From assembly GCF_009832745.1 (NCBI RefSeq), contig NZ_VRMJ01000033.1:62001-126000 (forward strand): a stretch of 64,000 nt of DNA, written 5' to 3'. Of the stretch, positions 17,121-26,400 are shown in pieces. Numbering within the stretch: position 1 is the stretch's first letter; every line of letters begins with the position of its first letter. Origin of the DNA: Polaribacter septentrionalilitoris (GTDB lineage: Bacteria; Bacteroidota; Bacteroidia; Flavobacteriales; Flavobacteriaceae). The notes under the pieces were generated by a model. The model was not told the origin of the DNA. It saw only the letters and a list, made by a program, of their open reading frames with translations, and did not search any database. Position numbers and translations under genes: made by a program.

Positions 17121-18116
17121 ATGGAAACTTTAATCGCTGCTAAAGAAAAATTGAACGAAAAAGGGTTTTTAGATATCGAAACTCCTAACATTAACTACGT
17201 TGAAGAAATTCTTCGATTAAAGAAAGAGAAAAATGCAGTCTTATTAGCGCATTATTATCAAATTGATGAGATTCAAGAAATTGCAGATTTTGTTGGTGAT
17301 AGTTTAGCTTTGGCACAACAAGCTGCCAAAACAGATGCAGATATGATTGTATTTGCTGGTGTGCATTTTATGGCAGAAACTGCTAAAATTTTAAATCCAA
17401 CTAAAAAAGTTTTATTACCCGATTTATTGGCAGGTTGTTCCTTGGCAGATTCTTGTCCACCAGAAGAATTTTCTGCTTTTAAAGCAAAATACCCAAATCA
17501 TGTTGTTGTAACTTACATTAATTGTTCTGCAGAAATTAAGGCTTTAAGCGATTATGTGTGTACCTCATCTAATGCTAGAAAAATAATTGATGCGATTCCT
17601 AAAGACCAACCCATTATTTTTGCTCCTGATAGAAATTTAGGTGATTATTTAAACAAAGAAACTGGAAGAGAAATGCTACTTTGGGATGGAGCATGTATGG
17701 TTCACGAAGCTTTTTCTATGGAAAAATTAATTGATTTGTACAAAGAACATCCAGATGCCGAATTGATTGCACATCCAGAATCTGAAGCACATATGCTAAA
17801 AGTTGCCAAATATATTGGCTCTACTTCTGGACTTTTAAATCATGTTAGAAACAGCGATAAAAATAAATTTATTGTAGCCACAGAAGCTGGTATATTGTTT
17901 CAAATGATGCAAGAAAACCCTGATAAAGAAATAATTCCTGCTCCTGCAAAAGAAGATAATACTTGCGCTTGCAGTGAATGTGCGTATATGAAAATGAATA
18001 CGCTGAAAAAATTATACTTGTGTTTAAAACACGAATTACCAGATATTGAAGTAGATGCTGAATTGTGCCAAAAAGCTATTGTACCTATTCAAAGAATGTT
18101 AGAAATCTCTAAATAA
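17121..18116 (+). CDS. nadA: Quinolinate synthase
   Basis: A 331-residue [4Fe-4S] enzyme that condenses iminoaspartate with dihydroxyacetone phosphate to quinolinate, in NAD biosynthesis. Family marks are [21 protein letters not shown] (41-61), [13 protein letters not shown], and the cluster cysteines, probably C106 (GCSLAD), C192 (GACMVHE) and C287 (CACSEC). nadB starts four bases after the stop, so the two enzymes that make quinolinate are made together. The oxygen-sensitive cluster is typical of the family. Confidence 0.96.
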   Translation: METLIAAKEKLNEKGFLDIETPNINYVEEILRLKKEKNAVLLAHYYQIDEIQEIADFVGDSLALAQQAAKTDADMIVFAGVHFMAETAKILNPTKKVLLPDLLAGCSLADSCPPEEFSAFKAKYPNHVVVTYINCSAEIKALSDYVCTSSNARKIIDAIPKDQPIIFAPDRNLGDYLNKETGREMLLWDGACMVHEAFSMEKLIDLYKEHPDAELIAHPESEAHMLKVAKYIGSTSGLLNHVRNSDKNKFIVATEAGILFQMMQENPDKEIIPAPAKEDNTCACSECAYMKMNTLKKLYLCLKHELPDIEVDAELCQKAIVPIQRMLEISK

Positions 18117-18120
18117 CACT

Positions 18121-19704
18121 ATGCCTTCTGAGCAAAAAATATTTACTACCGATTTTTTAGTGATTGGTTCTGGAATTGCAGGATTAACATTTGCCTTAAA
18201 AACAGCAACCAAATTTAAAGAAGCTAAAATTACCATCATCACTAAAGATGAACAAAGCGAATCTAACACCAAATATGCGCAAGGTGGTATTGCTTCTGTA
18301 TACAATAAAACTGTGGATACTTTTGAACAGCATATTAAAGATACTTTAATTGCAGGCGATAGTTTATGTGATGAAGAAGTAGTAAAAATGGTGGTTGAAG
18401 ATGCACCAAAAAGATTACAAGAATTAATTGATTGGGGTGCTCAATTTGATGAAAATGAACAAGGAAATTATGACTTAGGTCGTGAAGGTGGACATTCTCA
18501 AAACAGAATTTTACATCATGCAGATATTACTGGGGCTGAGATTGAACGTACTTTATTAGCACAAGTAAATGCACAACCAAATATTGATTTTTTAACGTAT
18601 CATTATGCCATTGACTTGATAACAGAACATCAAGTTAAACAGAAAAAAACCAAAAGAAACTCTAAAGTTTCTTGTTTTGGAGCCTATGTGTTAGACATAA
18701 AAAAGGAAAGCGTAAAAACCATCATCAGTAAATTCACCATTTTAGCTTCTGGTGGAAATGGTCAGGTATATGAAACTACAACAAATCCTCCAGTTGCAAC
18801 TGGAGATGGAATTGCCATGGCCTACAGAGCTAAAGCTGAAATTTCTGAAATGGAATTTATTCAATTTCACCCAACTGCGTTATATAATCCTGGAGAATAT
18901 CCTGCCTTTTTAATTTCTGAGGCAGTAAGAGGTTTTGGAGCAAAATTAAGAGATTTTAATGGCAATTTCTTTATGCAAAACTATGATGAACGTGAAGAAT
19001 TAGCATCTAGAGATATTGTTGCAAGAGCTATTGATAACGAACTTAAAAAAAGCGGTAAACCACATCTGTATTTAGATTGTACACATTTAGATATGGAAAA
19101 ATTTAAGGAGCATTTTCCTAACATCACCAAAAAGTGTTTGTCTTTAAATATTGATGTATCTAAAGATTATATTCCTGTGGTACCTGCTGCACATTACATT
19201 TGTGGTGGCATAAATGTGAACAAAAAAGCAAAAACCTCCATTAAAAAACTATATGCTTGTGGAGAAGTTACTAGAACTGGTTTACATGGTGGAAACAGGT
19301 TAGCTTCCAACTCTTTGTTAGAAGGTTTGGTTTATGCCCATAATGCTTTTAAAAATGTTTCTAAGAAATTTAACAAAGTAAAATTACCAGAAAATGTTCC
19401 TGTTTGGAATGATAGTGGTGTAATAAAAAATATGGAAAAAGTCTTAATTTCTCACGATAGAAATGAGGTTAAAACCATTATGACCAACTATGTTGGAATT
19501 GTACGTTCTAATGAACGATTAAAACGTGCAGAAAAACGATTACGTGTCTTATACGAAGACAACAAACGTTTGTATGATTATTCTGAACTTTCTGTAGATT
19601 TATGTGAATTGAGAAACCTAATTACAACAGCCTATTTAATTACTCAATTCTCTAAAAAAAGAACCAGCAATTGTGGTGGATTTTATAGTTTAGATTGTAT
19701 CTAG
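18121..19704 (+). CDS. nadB: L-aspartate oxidase
   Basis: A 527-residue FAD enzyme that oxidises aspartate to iminoaspartate, the substrate of NadA. The FAD-binding GSGIAGLTFALK is near the N-terminus, followed by SESNTKYAQGGIASV, the REGGHSQNRILHHAD loop, and the catalytic-site HPTALYNPGEYPAFLISEAVRGFGAKL. It ends with GGFYSLD. Members can pass electrons to O2 or, in low oxygen, fumarate. It is the second gene of the nadAB operon and is closed by a bidirectional terminator shared with the opposing thioredoxin operon. Confidence 0.96.
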   Translation: MPSEQKIFTTDFLVIGSGIAGLTFALKTATKFKEAKITIITKDEQSESNTKYAQGGIASVYNKTVDTFEQHIKDTLIAGDSLCDEEVVKMVVEDAPKRLQELIDWGAQFDENEQGNYDLGREGGHSQNRILHHADITGAEIERTLLAQVNAQPNIDFLTYHYAIDLITEHQVKQKKTKRNSKVSCFGAYVLDIKKESVKTIISKFTILASGGNGQVYETTTNPPVATGDGIAMAYRAKAEISEMEFIQFHPTALYNPGEYPAFLISEAVRGFGAKLRDFNGNFFMQNYDEREELASRDIVARAIDNELKKSGKPHLYLDCTHLDMEKFKEHFPNITKKCLSLNIDVSKDYIPVVPAAHYICGGINVNKKAKTSIKKLYACGEVTRTGLHGGNRLASNSLLEGLVYAHNAFKNVSKKFNKVKLPENVPVWNDSGVIKNMEKVLISHDRNEVKTIMTNYVGIVRSNERLKRAEKRLRVLYEDNKRLYDYSELSVDLCELRNLITTAYLITQFSKKRTSNCGGFYSLDCI

Positions 19705-19711
19705 CATAAAA

Positions 19712-19741
19712 AAAGCACCTGAACATTAATCCAGGTGCTTA
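19712..19741. terminator. Bidirectional terminator between nadB and trxA
   Basis: Stem AAGCACCTG / CAGGTGCTT around an A/T-rich loop, with an A run before it. Read on the minus strand the A run becomes TTTTTTT, so it is strongest for the cytochrome/thioredoxin operon. Confidence 0.85.
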
Positions 19742-19762
19742 CTAACTAAACTATTATAATAA

Positions 19763-20059
19763 TCAACCAACGTTATTAATAATAGAAACTAATTCGTTTT
19801 TCTGTACCATACCAGATTGTCTCCAAACCTGTTTTCCAGATTTATATAAAATTAATGTAGGCACACCTCTAACTTGATATTTTGCTGCAATAGCTTGGTT
19901 TTTATCAACATCAATTTTAAGAATTACAACTTTATCTTGCAATGTGTCTTTTACTTCTTTTAAAATAGGACTCATCATTTTACATGGCCCACACCATTCT
20001 GCAAAAAAATCTACTAAAACGGGTTTTTCTTGATTTATTATTTCTGAAAATTTGCTCAT
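19763..20059 (-). CDS. trxA: Thioredoxin
   Basis: A 98-residue protein with the active site WCGPCKMM and the cis-Pro phrase RGVPTLILYKSGK. This is full thioredoxin length and there is no signal peptide, so it acts in the cytoplasm. It starts 12 bases after the cytochrome gene and so lies in the operon with the Crp/Fnr-type operator. Its placement points to thiol redox control under the same signal as the cytochrome, which is inference. Confidence 0.93.
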   Translation of the reverse strand: MSKFSEIINQEKPVLVDFFAEWCGPCKMMSPILKEVKDTLQDKVVILKIDVDKNQAIAAKYQVRGVPTLILYKSGKQVWRQSGMVQKNELVSIINNVG

Positions 20060-20071
20060 GCCAAAGAACTA

Positions 20072-21067
20072 TTATTTACTAAATGAAACATTCCAAATTC
20101 CACGAACTTGGTTTATATCATAACTCAAAGCTTTATCATTTGGGTATAATTTTTTTAATGCAGCAAGTGTATTTTCTGTAACTTGTGTTTTAGGTGTACC
20201 ATGGCATTGTAAACACATACTATTTGTTTTTATAGGATAATACACATTTACATGATTTGACGATTCTACAACTATGGGTTCTGAATCTTTGTTTGATGCT
20301 ACATCATTTTTAAATGAATTAATCATTTTTAGCTCCTCTAAATTGGCAGCATTTTTAGGGTTTCTAGGTTTATCTGATACTCTTTTGATAGTTGCATTGT
20401 GATAAACAGACATACTATCTGTTAAAGGATATGCTTTTACATTACAAAATTTTAATGCAGCTAAAGTGCCTTCTTTTTGAATTTTACCCATTAAATTTTT
20501 GCCTAAAACCGCTTTTGTAGAAAGTGCATATTGCAAACCTCTTTCTGAGTTTGGTAAATCTTTTAAATTTTCACCCATTTTATGGTTCTGCTTTCCTTTC
20601 ATTTTTCCTTTTCCCTTTCCTTTTCCTCTTTCTTCATTAAAGTGAGACTCAAACCATTCTGGTTCTTCAATATCGTTATCAAAAATGTAATCTGCAATTT
20701 TTTTAATATCGTCTGCTGCAAAAGCTTGTTTTGGCATTACTCCAAATCTTTTAACAGCACCTCTCATTTTTGTAGCTTCTTTAGTTGGGTTATTTACAAA
20801 ATTTTGTATGGATTTTATAAACTCTTCTTTAGTAGTTTTTGAAGAAATATAGTGCTTCTTAATGGCGATCATTGGTGGTGCAATTCTATCATCATGAGAA
20901 GCAGATGGACTATGACAAACATAACATTTGTTTTCCATGAGTTTTTTACCTTCATGTTGTTGTGTGTCTTTTGCAGTTGCCAAATTCTTTTTAGAATAAG
21001 AAGGTCTGTTAGTATCTTTACAACTAAAAAATACTGTAAATGCTAAGAGTAATATTAGTATTCTCAT
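20072..21067 (-). CDS. Two-domain c-type cytochrome lipoprotein (cytochrome c + DUF3365/Tll0287-like)
   Basis: A 331-residue exported protein. The N-terminus MRILILLLAFTVFFSC has a lipobox Cys at 16. Domain one is a small mono-heme cytochrome c with CYVCH (about 48-52) and a distal Met candidate in RFGVMPKQAF. A Gly/Lys linker (KGKGKGKMKGK) leads to a DUF3365 domain with CLQCH near 286-290 and the ending SYDINQVRGIWNVSF. DUF3365 proteins such as Tll0287 bind heme with a PAS-like fold. It is likely a periplasmic electron carrier or heme redox sensor. The promoter has a perfect GTAAC-N4-GTTAC site, and only ten bases separate the -7 element from the ATG, so the mRNA is nearly leaderless. trxA follows. 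Confidence 0.88.
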   Translation of the reverse strand: MRILILLLAFTVFFSCKDTNRPSYSKKNLATAKDTQQHEGKKLMENKCYVCHSPSASHDDRIAPPMIAIKKHYISSKTTKEEFIKSIQNFVNNPTKEATKMRGAVKRFGVMPKQAFAADDIKKIADYIFDNDIEEPEWFESHFNEERGKGKGKGKMKGKQNHKMGENLKDLPNSERGLQYALSTKAVLGKNLMGKIQKEGTLAALKFCNVKAYPLTDSMSVYHNATIKRVSDKPRNPKNAANLEELKMINSFKNDVASNKDSEPIVVESSNHVNVYYPIKTNSMCLQCHGTPKTQVTENTLAALKKLYPNDKALSYDINQVRGIWNVSFSK

Positions 21068-21077
21068 CTTTTTTTCA

Positions 21078-21121
21078 CAAAAGTAAGATGTAGTTTTCTT
21101 TTCTACAGTAACCTATGTTAC
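21078..21121 (-). promoter_or_regulatory. Promoter and Crp/Fnr-type operator of the cytochrome/trxA operon
   Basis: The perfect palindrome GTAACCTATGTTAC (21108-21121) is centred at 21114.5. The minus-strand -7 element TACTTTTG ends at 21078, 36.5 bp away. The operator overlaps the stop codon of the Crp/Fnr gene itself (21118-21120). Confidence 0.72.
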
Positions 21122-21759
21122 AGTTCTAAAACTTTTATACTATTTCTAAAAAGTTGGATTTTTTCATCGTTTTCTAACTTTTTTAATAATCTTGAAATTA
21201 CCACTCTAGACGTATGCAAATCTTCTGATATTTCTTGATGTGTTATTGAGATAACATCGTTATGATTTACCATTGCCTTGTCTTTTAGGTATTTAAACAA
21301 GCGTTCATCCATTTTTAAGAAAGCAATAGTATCTACTGCCTCTAAAAGCTCGTCTACTCTGTTGTGATAACTGCCTAAAATAAAAGCTTGCCAAGAACTA
21401 TATTTTCCTAACCAATCTGACATTTTTTCTTTAGGTACCATGATCAAATTAACATCAGTTTCTGCTATTGCTCTAATTTTACTTTTTGTTTCACCCAAAC
21501 AACAAGATAAGGTCATTGCACAAGTATCTCCTTTTTCTAGATAATAGAGCACCAATTCATCTCCATTTTTATCTTCTCTTAATATTTTAATAGCACCATC
21601 TAAAAGTAAAGGCATAAATTTAATATAACTACCAATTTCCATGATAGCTTGATCTTTTTTAATGGTTTTATGGACTCCTACTTCTTGAATTTCGGCGATT
21701 AATTCATCCTCAAACAAATAACCAAAATTGGCGTGTAAATTATTTTCAATCTCTAACAT
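21118..21759 (-). CDS. Crp/Fnr-family transcriptional regulator with Cys triad
   Basis: A 213-residue regulator. The cyclic-nucleotide-like beta-barrel (about 15-115) contains GDTCAMTLSCCLGE with C80, C86 and C87. A dimer helix (about 120-145) and a Crp-type winged helix (about 165-213) follow. The recognition helix reads TSRVVISRLLKKL; S189 and R190 align with the S212 and R213 of E. coli FNR, but V186 takes the place of FNR E209. The N-terminal four-Cys cluster of FNR is absent. The loop cysteines could sense redox state or bind metal or heme; this is inference. The gene lies directly before the cytochrome gene and its operator, the natural candidate to bind the GTAAC-N4-GTTAC sites. Confidence 0.9.
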   Translation of the reverse strand: MLEIENNLHANFGYLFEDELIAEIQEVGVHKTIKKDQAIMEIGSYIKFMPLLLDGAIKILREDKNGDELVLYYLEKGDTCAMTLSCCLGETKSKIRAIAETDVNLIMVPKEKMSDWLGKYSSWQAFILGSYHNRVDELLEAVDTIAFLKMDERLFKYLKDKAMVNHNDVISITHQEISEDLHTSRVVISRLLKKLENDEKIQLFRNSIKVLEL

Positions 21760-21822
21760 TAAACTTTGATTTGATTTTATAAATTTACTAAAATGTAAGG
21801 AATAATAAGTAATATAGAAATG

Positions 21823-21849
21823 AAAAATCCGAGTTGAACTCGGATTTTT
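21823..21849. terminator. Bidirectional terminator after the small membrane protein gene
   Basis: Perfect 11-bp stem AAAAATCCGAG (21823-21833) / CTCGGATTTTT (21839-21849), 5-base loop. It lies 16 bases after the stop of the 45-residue ORF and just upstream of the regulator. Confidence 0.9.
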
Positions 21850-21865
21850 CTTGACTAAACTACTA

Positions 21866-22003
21866 CTATTTACTCTTAGGTTTCTTATCGCTATTCATAA
21901 GAAGAAAAAGCGTGACCACTAAGCCTACAACAACCAAGGCAAAAACACCAATCATAATGGTGCCATTTGTCCAAGAAACCTGAGGTAAAATTAAAAAACT
22001 CAT
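21866..22003 (-). CDS. Small single-span membrane protein, 45 aa
   Basis: ATG at 22003, TAG at 21866-21868. The product has a short polar start, one strong membrane helix (about 17-36, IMIGVFALVVVGLVVTLFLL) and a basic tail (NSDKKPKSK), so the C-terminus is probably cytoplasmic. A -7 element TAATTTTA (22031-22024) lies 21 bases before the ATG, and a terminator follows the stop closely. This gives a complete small transcription unit. It is downstream of the second RND operon and next to the Crp/Fnr gene. The size and topology are like small subunits of membrane oxidases or regulators, but no function is claimed. Confidence 0.65.
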   Translation of the reverse strand: MSFLILPQVSWTNGTIMIGVFALVVVGLVVTLFLLMNSDKKPKSK

Positions 22004-22023
22004 CTATCACTATTTTGATACTG

Positions 22024-22066
22024 TAAAATTAAGAGATATTTAAACAGTGAAATATGATAAAAATCA
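22024..22066 (-). promoter_or_regulatory. Promoter of the small membrane protein, with Fnr-like box
   Basis: The minus-strand -7 element TAATTTTA (22031-22024) and an inverted repeat TGATAAAAATCA (22055-22066) are centred 36.5 bp apart. The box matches the classical Fnr consensus TTGAT-N4-ATCAA in its inner eight positions. It differs from the TAAC-N4-GTTA form at the other promoters. Confidence 0.45.
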
Positions 22067-22071
22067 GTTTC

Positions 22072-23421
22072 CTAAAAATTAACATTTAAAATATCTCCAC
22101 TTAATTGTAGTAACTGTAATTCTATCAATTTAGCATCAAATTTTGCGTTGTTTAATGCTGTTTTTGCATTGATTAAATTGATTTGTGCTTGACGAAACTC
22201 TACAGAAGAGATTTGTCCCAATTTAAAACGCTCTTCTGATCTATCAAAATTGTTTTGAGTAGTTAACACATTGGTTTCTTGTGCTTTTAAAATAAACAAC
22301 TGGTTTTTATAATTCTCCCAGGTATTTTTTAAGTTATTTTCTATAGTTATTTTTTGCTGTTCTAATTGCAATTGCTGATTTTCAATCGAAATTTTTGCAT
22401 TAGCAATTCTTGTTTTTCTGTTACCACCATCAAAGATATTCCATGTTAAATTTAAACCTGCATTTAAACCATCAGAAGTAATTAATCTTGCTCCAAAAGG
22501 GTTGACTAAGTTTTCGTTTTCTGTTCTGTTAAAAGCATATGAGGCATTAAAACCTAAAGTTGGGAAAAAATCTGATTGGTTGACCTTTAAATTAAATTCG
22601 CTTATTGCTAAGTTTTTCTTGTTCTGATTTAGTAGCGAATTGTTTTGTAATGTTTTCTGCTGCAAATCATCAAGGTTTAATATATTTTCAAAATCAACGT
22701 TTGTTTCAACTTCATAAGTGGTTTCCTTTTTCTGACCTAAAATTACATTTAAACCACGTTTTGCGTTACTTAATTGTTGTTTTGCTGAAATTAAAGTGAT
22801 GCTATCATTATTAACATCAACTTGAGCATTTAAGTATTCTAATTTAGTAGATTGTCCATACTCATATTGATATTTCGCACGCTCTAATCGTCTTTTAGAA
22901 ATGGCTAATGCTTCTTTTAAATTTGTTGTATTTTCTGATAATCGAGCAATTTGAAAATATACCGTAAATAATTGTAAATAGGTATTTTCAATAGTTTCTT
23001 TAGCTTGTAATTCTGATAGATTATACTGTTCTTTTAATTGTTTGTAATTGTATTTTCTACCTAAACCATCAAAAATTGTATAATTTACTGCTACAGAAGC
23101 ATTGTAACTTTTAGTAACAACACCATTACCAACACGTTCACTGTCATTACCTGTTTGTGGATCTGTAAATACAATCTTTTGATTATTTCTTCTATAATCT
23201 GCTCCAGAATTTAAAATTGCAGTAGGTAAAAACCCTGTATTGTAGATACTAGAATTATTTTTAGCAACTTCTAAATTATTTTTGGCAATTTTAATTCCGA
23301 AATTGTTTTCTAAAGTAATTTCTAAAGCCTCTTTTTTGGTTAAAATTTCTTGTGAAAACCCATTTAGAGTTATCATAAGAACTAGAATAACAATATGTGT
23401 TTTATTAAATTTCATCTTCAT
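22072..23421 (-). CDS. TolC-family outer-membrane channel (second RND system)
   Basis: A 449-residue exported protein with a signal peptide ending near GFSQ (residue 24) and the TolC-type duplicated coiled-coil plan (for example KQLKEQYNLSELQAKETIENTYLQ). The start is best placed at ATG 23421, which overlaps the end of the RND gene by 17 bases; an in-frame TTG one codon earlier is less likely. It is the third gene of an adaptor-permease-channel operon and supplies the outer-membrane duct. Confidence 0.92.
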   Translation of the reverse strand: MKMKFNKTHIVILVLMITLNGFSQEILTKKEALEITLENNFGIKIAKNNLEVAKNNSSIYNTGFLPTAILNSGADYRRNNQKIVFTDPQTGNDSERVGNGVVTKSYNASVAVNYTIFDGLGRKYNYKQLKEQYNLSELQAKETIENTYLQLFTVYFQIARLSENTTNLKEALAISKRRLERAKYQYEYGQSTKLEYLNAQVDVNNDSITLISAKQQLSNAKRGLNVILGQKKETTYEVETNVDFENILNLDDLQQKTLQNNSLLNQNKKNLAISEFNLKVNQSDFFPTLGFNASYAFNRTENENLVNPFGARLITSDGLNAGLNLTWNIFDGGNRKTRIANAKISIENQQLQLEQQKITIENNLKNTWENYKNQLFILKAQETNVLTTQNNFDRSEERFKLGQISSVEFRQAQINLINAKTALNNAKFDAKLIELQLLQLSGDILNVNF

Positions 23422-26400
23422 CAAATTTAGATTCTATAATAGCTCTTTCTACTTCTTCTCTAGTTATTTCACCATCATGAATAAGCCATTTAATTTTTAC
23501 TTTTATCTGATTTGAAACAGACAACATCATTGGTAACATTACCAGCGTTAAAACTGTAGCAATTGCAATACCATAAGCAATAGATATGGCCATAGGAATT
23601 AAAAATTGAGCTTGTCTACTTTTTTCGAAAATTAAAGGTGCTAAACCTGCAATAGTTGTTAAAGAGGTTAAGAAAATTGCCCTAAAACGAGATTGACCTG
23701 CTCTAATTAAAGCATCATTAAATTTTGTTCCTTCTTTTAAGTAACTATTAAACTTACCAATTAATACCAAACCATCATTTACCATAATTCCTATTAAGGC
23801 TATAATTCCTAAAAAAGATAAAATACCAAGAGCAAAGTTGTGCACATAATGCCCCCAAATAACACCAATCATACTAAAAGGTATCATTATTATCAATAAA
23901 ATGGGTTGCGAATAAGAACGGAATGTAAATGCAATTACAATGTAAATTAATATTAAGATAATGGGTCCTACCAAACCTAAAGAATCTGTAGTTTTTTTAG
24001 CCTCTCTATTCTGCCCTTCATATAAAGGAGTTACAGTTGGATATTTAGATAAAATTTCGGGCATAATATTAGCTTTAATATTATCTAAAATATCTGTCTC
24101 ACTTGCTGTTAAATCTTTTAAATCTGCTGTAATTTGAATTTCTCTTTTTCCTTCTAAATGATTAATAGCAATATCTCCCCTTTCTATGATATAATTAGCA
24201 ATTTCAGAAAACGGAACTCTACTTCCAGATGGAGTTACAATTCGCATATCGTCTAAATTTTTAATAGAAGACCTGTCTTTTTTGTCATAACGTACCCAAA
24301 CTTTAATTTCATCTTGACCTCTTTGAAAACGTTGTGCTTGAAAACCAAAAAATCCTGCTCTAATTTGAGCCATTACCGACTGTAAATTTAGGCCTAATAA
24401 ATACGCATTGTCTTTTAATTTTATTCTTACTTCTTTAATTCCAGCAGGATCATTGTCTGAGACATCTTTTAACACAGGGTTGTTTTCTAACACTTGTTTT
24501 AGTTCCTCCTTTACTGCTTTTAATTCTGTAATATTATTTCCTAATAAAGAGACTGCTACAGGACTTCCACCAAAGTTACCTCCAGAACCAAAAATCAAAC
24601 TTTCTACACCATAGATTTTACCTACTTTTTGTTGAATAGCATTTGTAATTTCTGGTGATGAAAAATCTCTTGTTTCTCCTGGTAAAAGGTTTACACTTAA
24701 CGTTGCATTTGCACTTCCTGGACCCACTCTTTTAATTACATTTTCTACAACAGGAATGTTTCCTGTTTGCTTTTGGGTATATTCGTCACTTACCAGCCAA
24801 ACTTTTTCTTCGATAAAAGAAATGATAGAATCTGTAATTTGTTCGTTAGTACCTTGTGGCATGTTTAGAGTGATTTGAACTCTATCACTTGCAATTCTTG
24901 GAAAAAATGAACTTTTAATAACTCCTCCTCTTAAAGCCGAAAAACTAATTAAAAGTGTTGCTACAAAAAGACAGAAAACAAAAATCTTATTATTTAATGA
25001 GAACTTTAAAAAAGGTACATAATAATTATCTCTAAATTTACCTAAATAAGTATCAGCTCCTTTATTTACTTTCTTAAAAAAAGCATCTATTTTATTTGTT
25101 TTTTTCACTTCACCATTTTCTAACCTTTTTCTATCTAAAGCTTTAGAATGTGCAATATGCGCAGGCAAAATAATTAAAGCTTCAACTAGAGAAACCGCTA
25201 AAGTTAAGATTACAATTGTAGAAACCTCTCCAAAAAAACTTCCTATTCTACCATCCACGAAAAAGAAAGTTGAAAAGGCAATAATAGTTGTTAAAATTGC
25301 GGATACAATAGGCGGAATTACCTCCATTGTTCCATCTATTGCAGCTTTAATTTTAGATTTTCCTAAATCGTAATAATGATGGTAAATGTTTTCTCCAATC
25401 ACAATTCCATCATCAACCAAAATACCAATAACAATAATCATCCCAAAAAGAGAAAGTACGTTAATGGTTACATTAAACTGAGCTGCAAAAACAAACATTC
25501 CTAAAAAGGCAACTGGTAACCCAAATGCTACCCAAATAGCTAATCTTAGATTTAAGAATAATGCTAAGAAAAAAAGTACTAATAAGATTCCTGAAATTGC
25601 ATTTTTAGCTAGAAGTTCTGTTCTTCCTTTTAGTGTGATACTTCTATCGCTTGTAACACTTAATTGAACATTTTGTTGCTTTTGATTGAACTCGTGAATG
25701 TAATCTTTAATTTTATCTGCAGAAGAAATTAAGTCTTCATTATTGGTATTACTCACAGTAATATCTATACCTAAATTTCCATTATAATACAGTCTGTCCG
25801 GGTTTTCAGACCAAGTATCTCTTACTTCAGCAATATCTTGTAAACGGATAATATTACCATTTGTTTCTGTTCTAACAATTAAATTCTGTAATTCTACTCC
25901 ATAATAAGAACGATTACTGGCTCTAATTAAATAATCTTCATCTGCTGTTTTAATGTTTCCACCTGTAATTAGAATGTTAGAGTTTCGAATTGCATTGGCC
26001 ACTTCTGTAAATGATAAATTATAGGCACGTAAATCATTTTCTCTAACAGCAATTTCAATTTCTTCATCAGGGAAACCAGAGATTTCTACTTGTGAGATTC
26101 CTTCAATTCCTCTAATATCATTTTCAACATTTCTTGCATATTGTTTTAATGATTTCAAAGAAACATTTTCTCCGCTAACTGTAAAGCTAATGGTTGGTCT
26201 TATACTTTCTACCTTAGCAATAACAGGTGGTTCCATACCAGAAGGGAAAGAAGGAACTCTATCTACTGCATTTTTTACATCAGATAAAACGATATCTATA
26301 TTTTTTCCTTTTTCTACTTCAACATTTACACTTGCAGAATTTTCTCTAGAGACAGATGTTACTCTTTCTACACCAACAATTCCTTTTAAATTATCTTCTA

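Noticed and set aside
20585..20640. Low-complexity tract in the cytochrome gene
   Set aside because: It encodes the Gly/Lys linker between two heme domains and keeps the frame.
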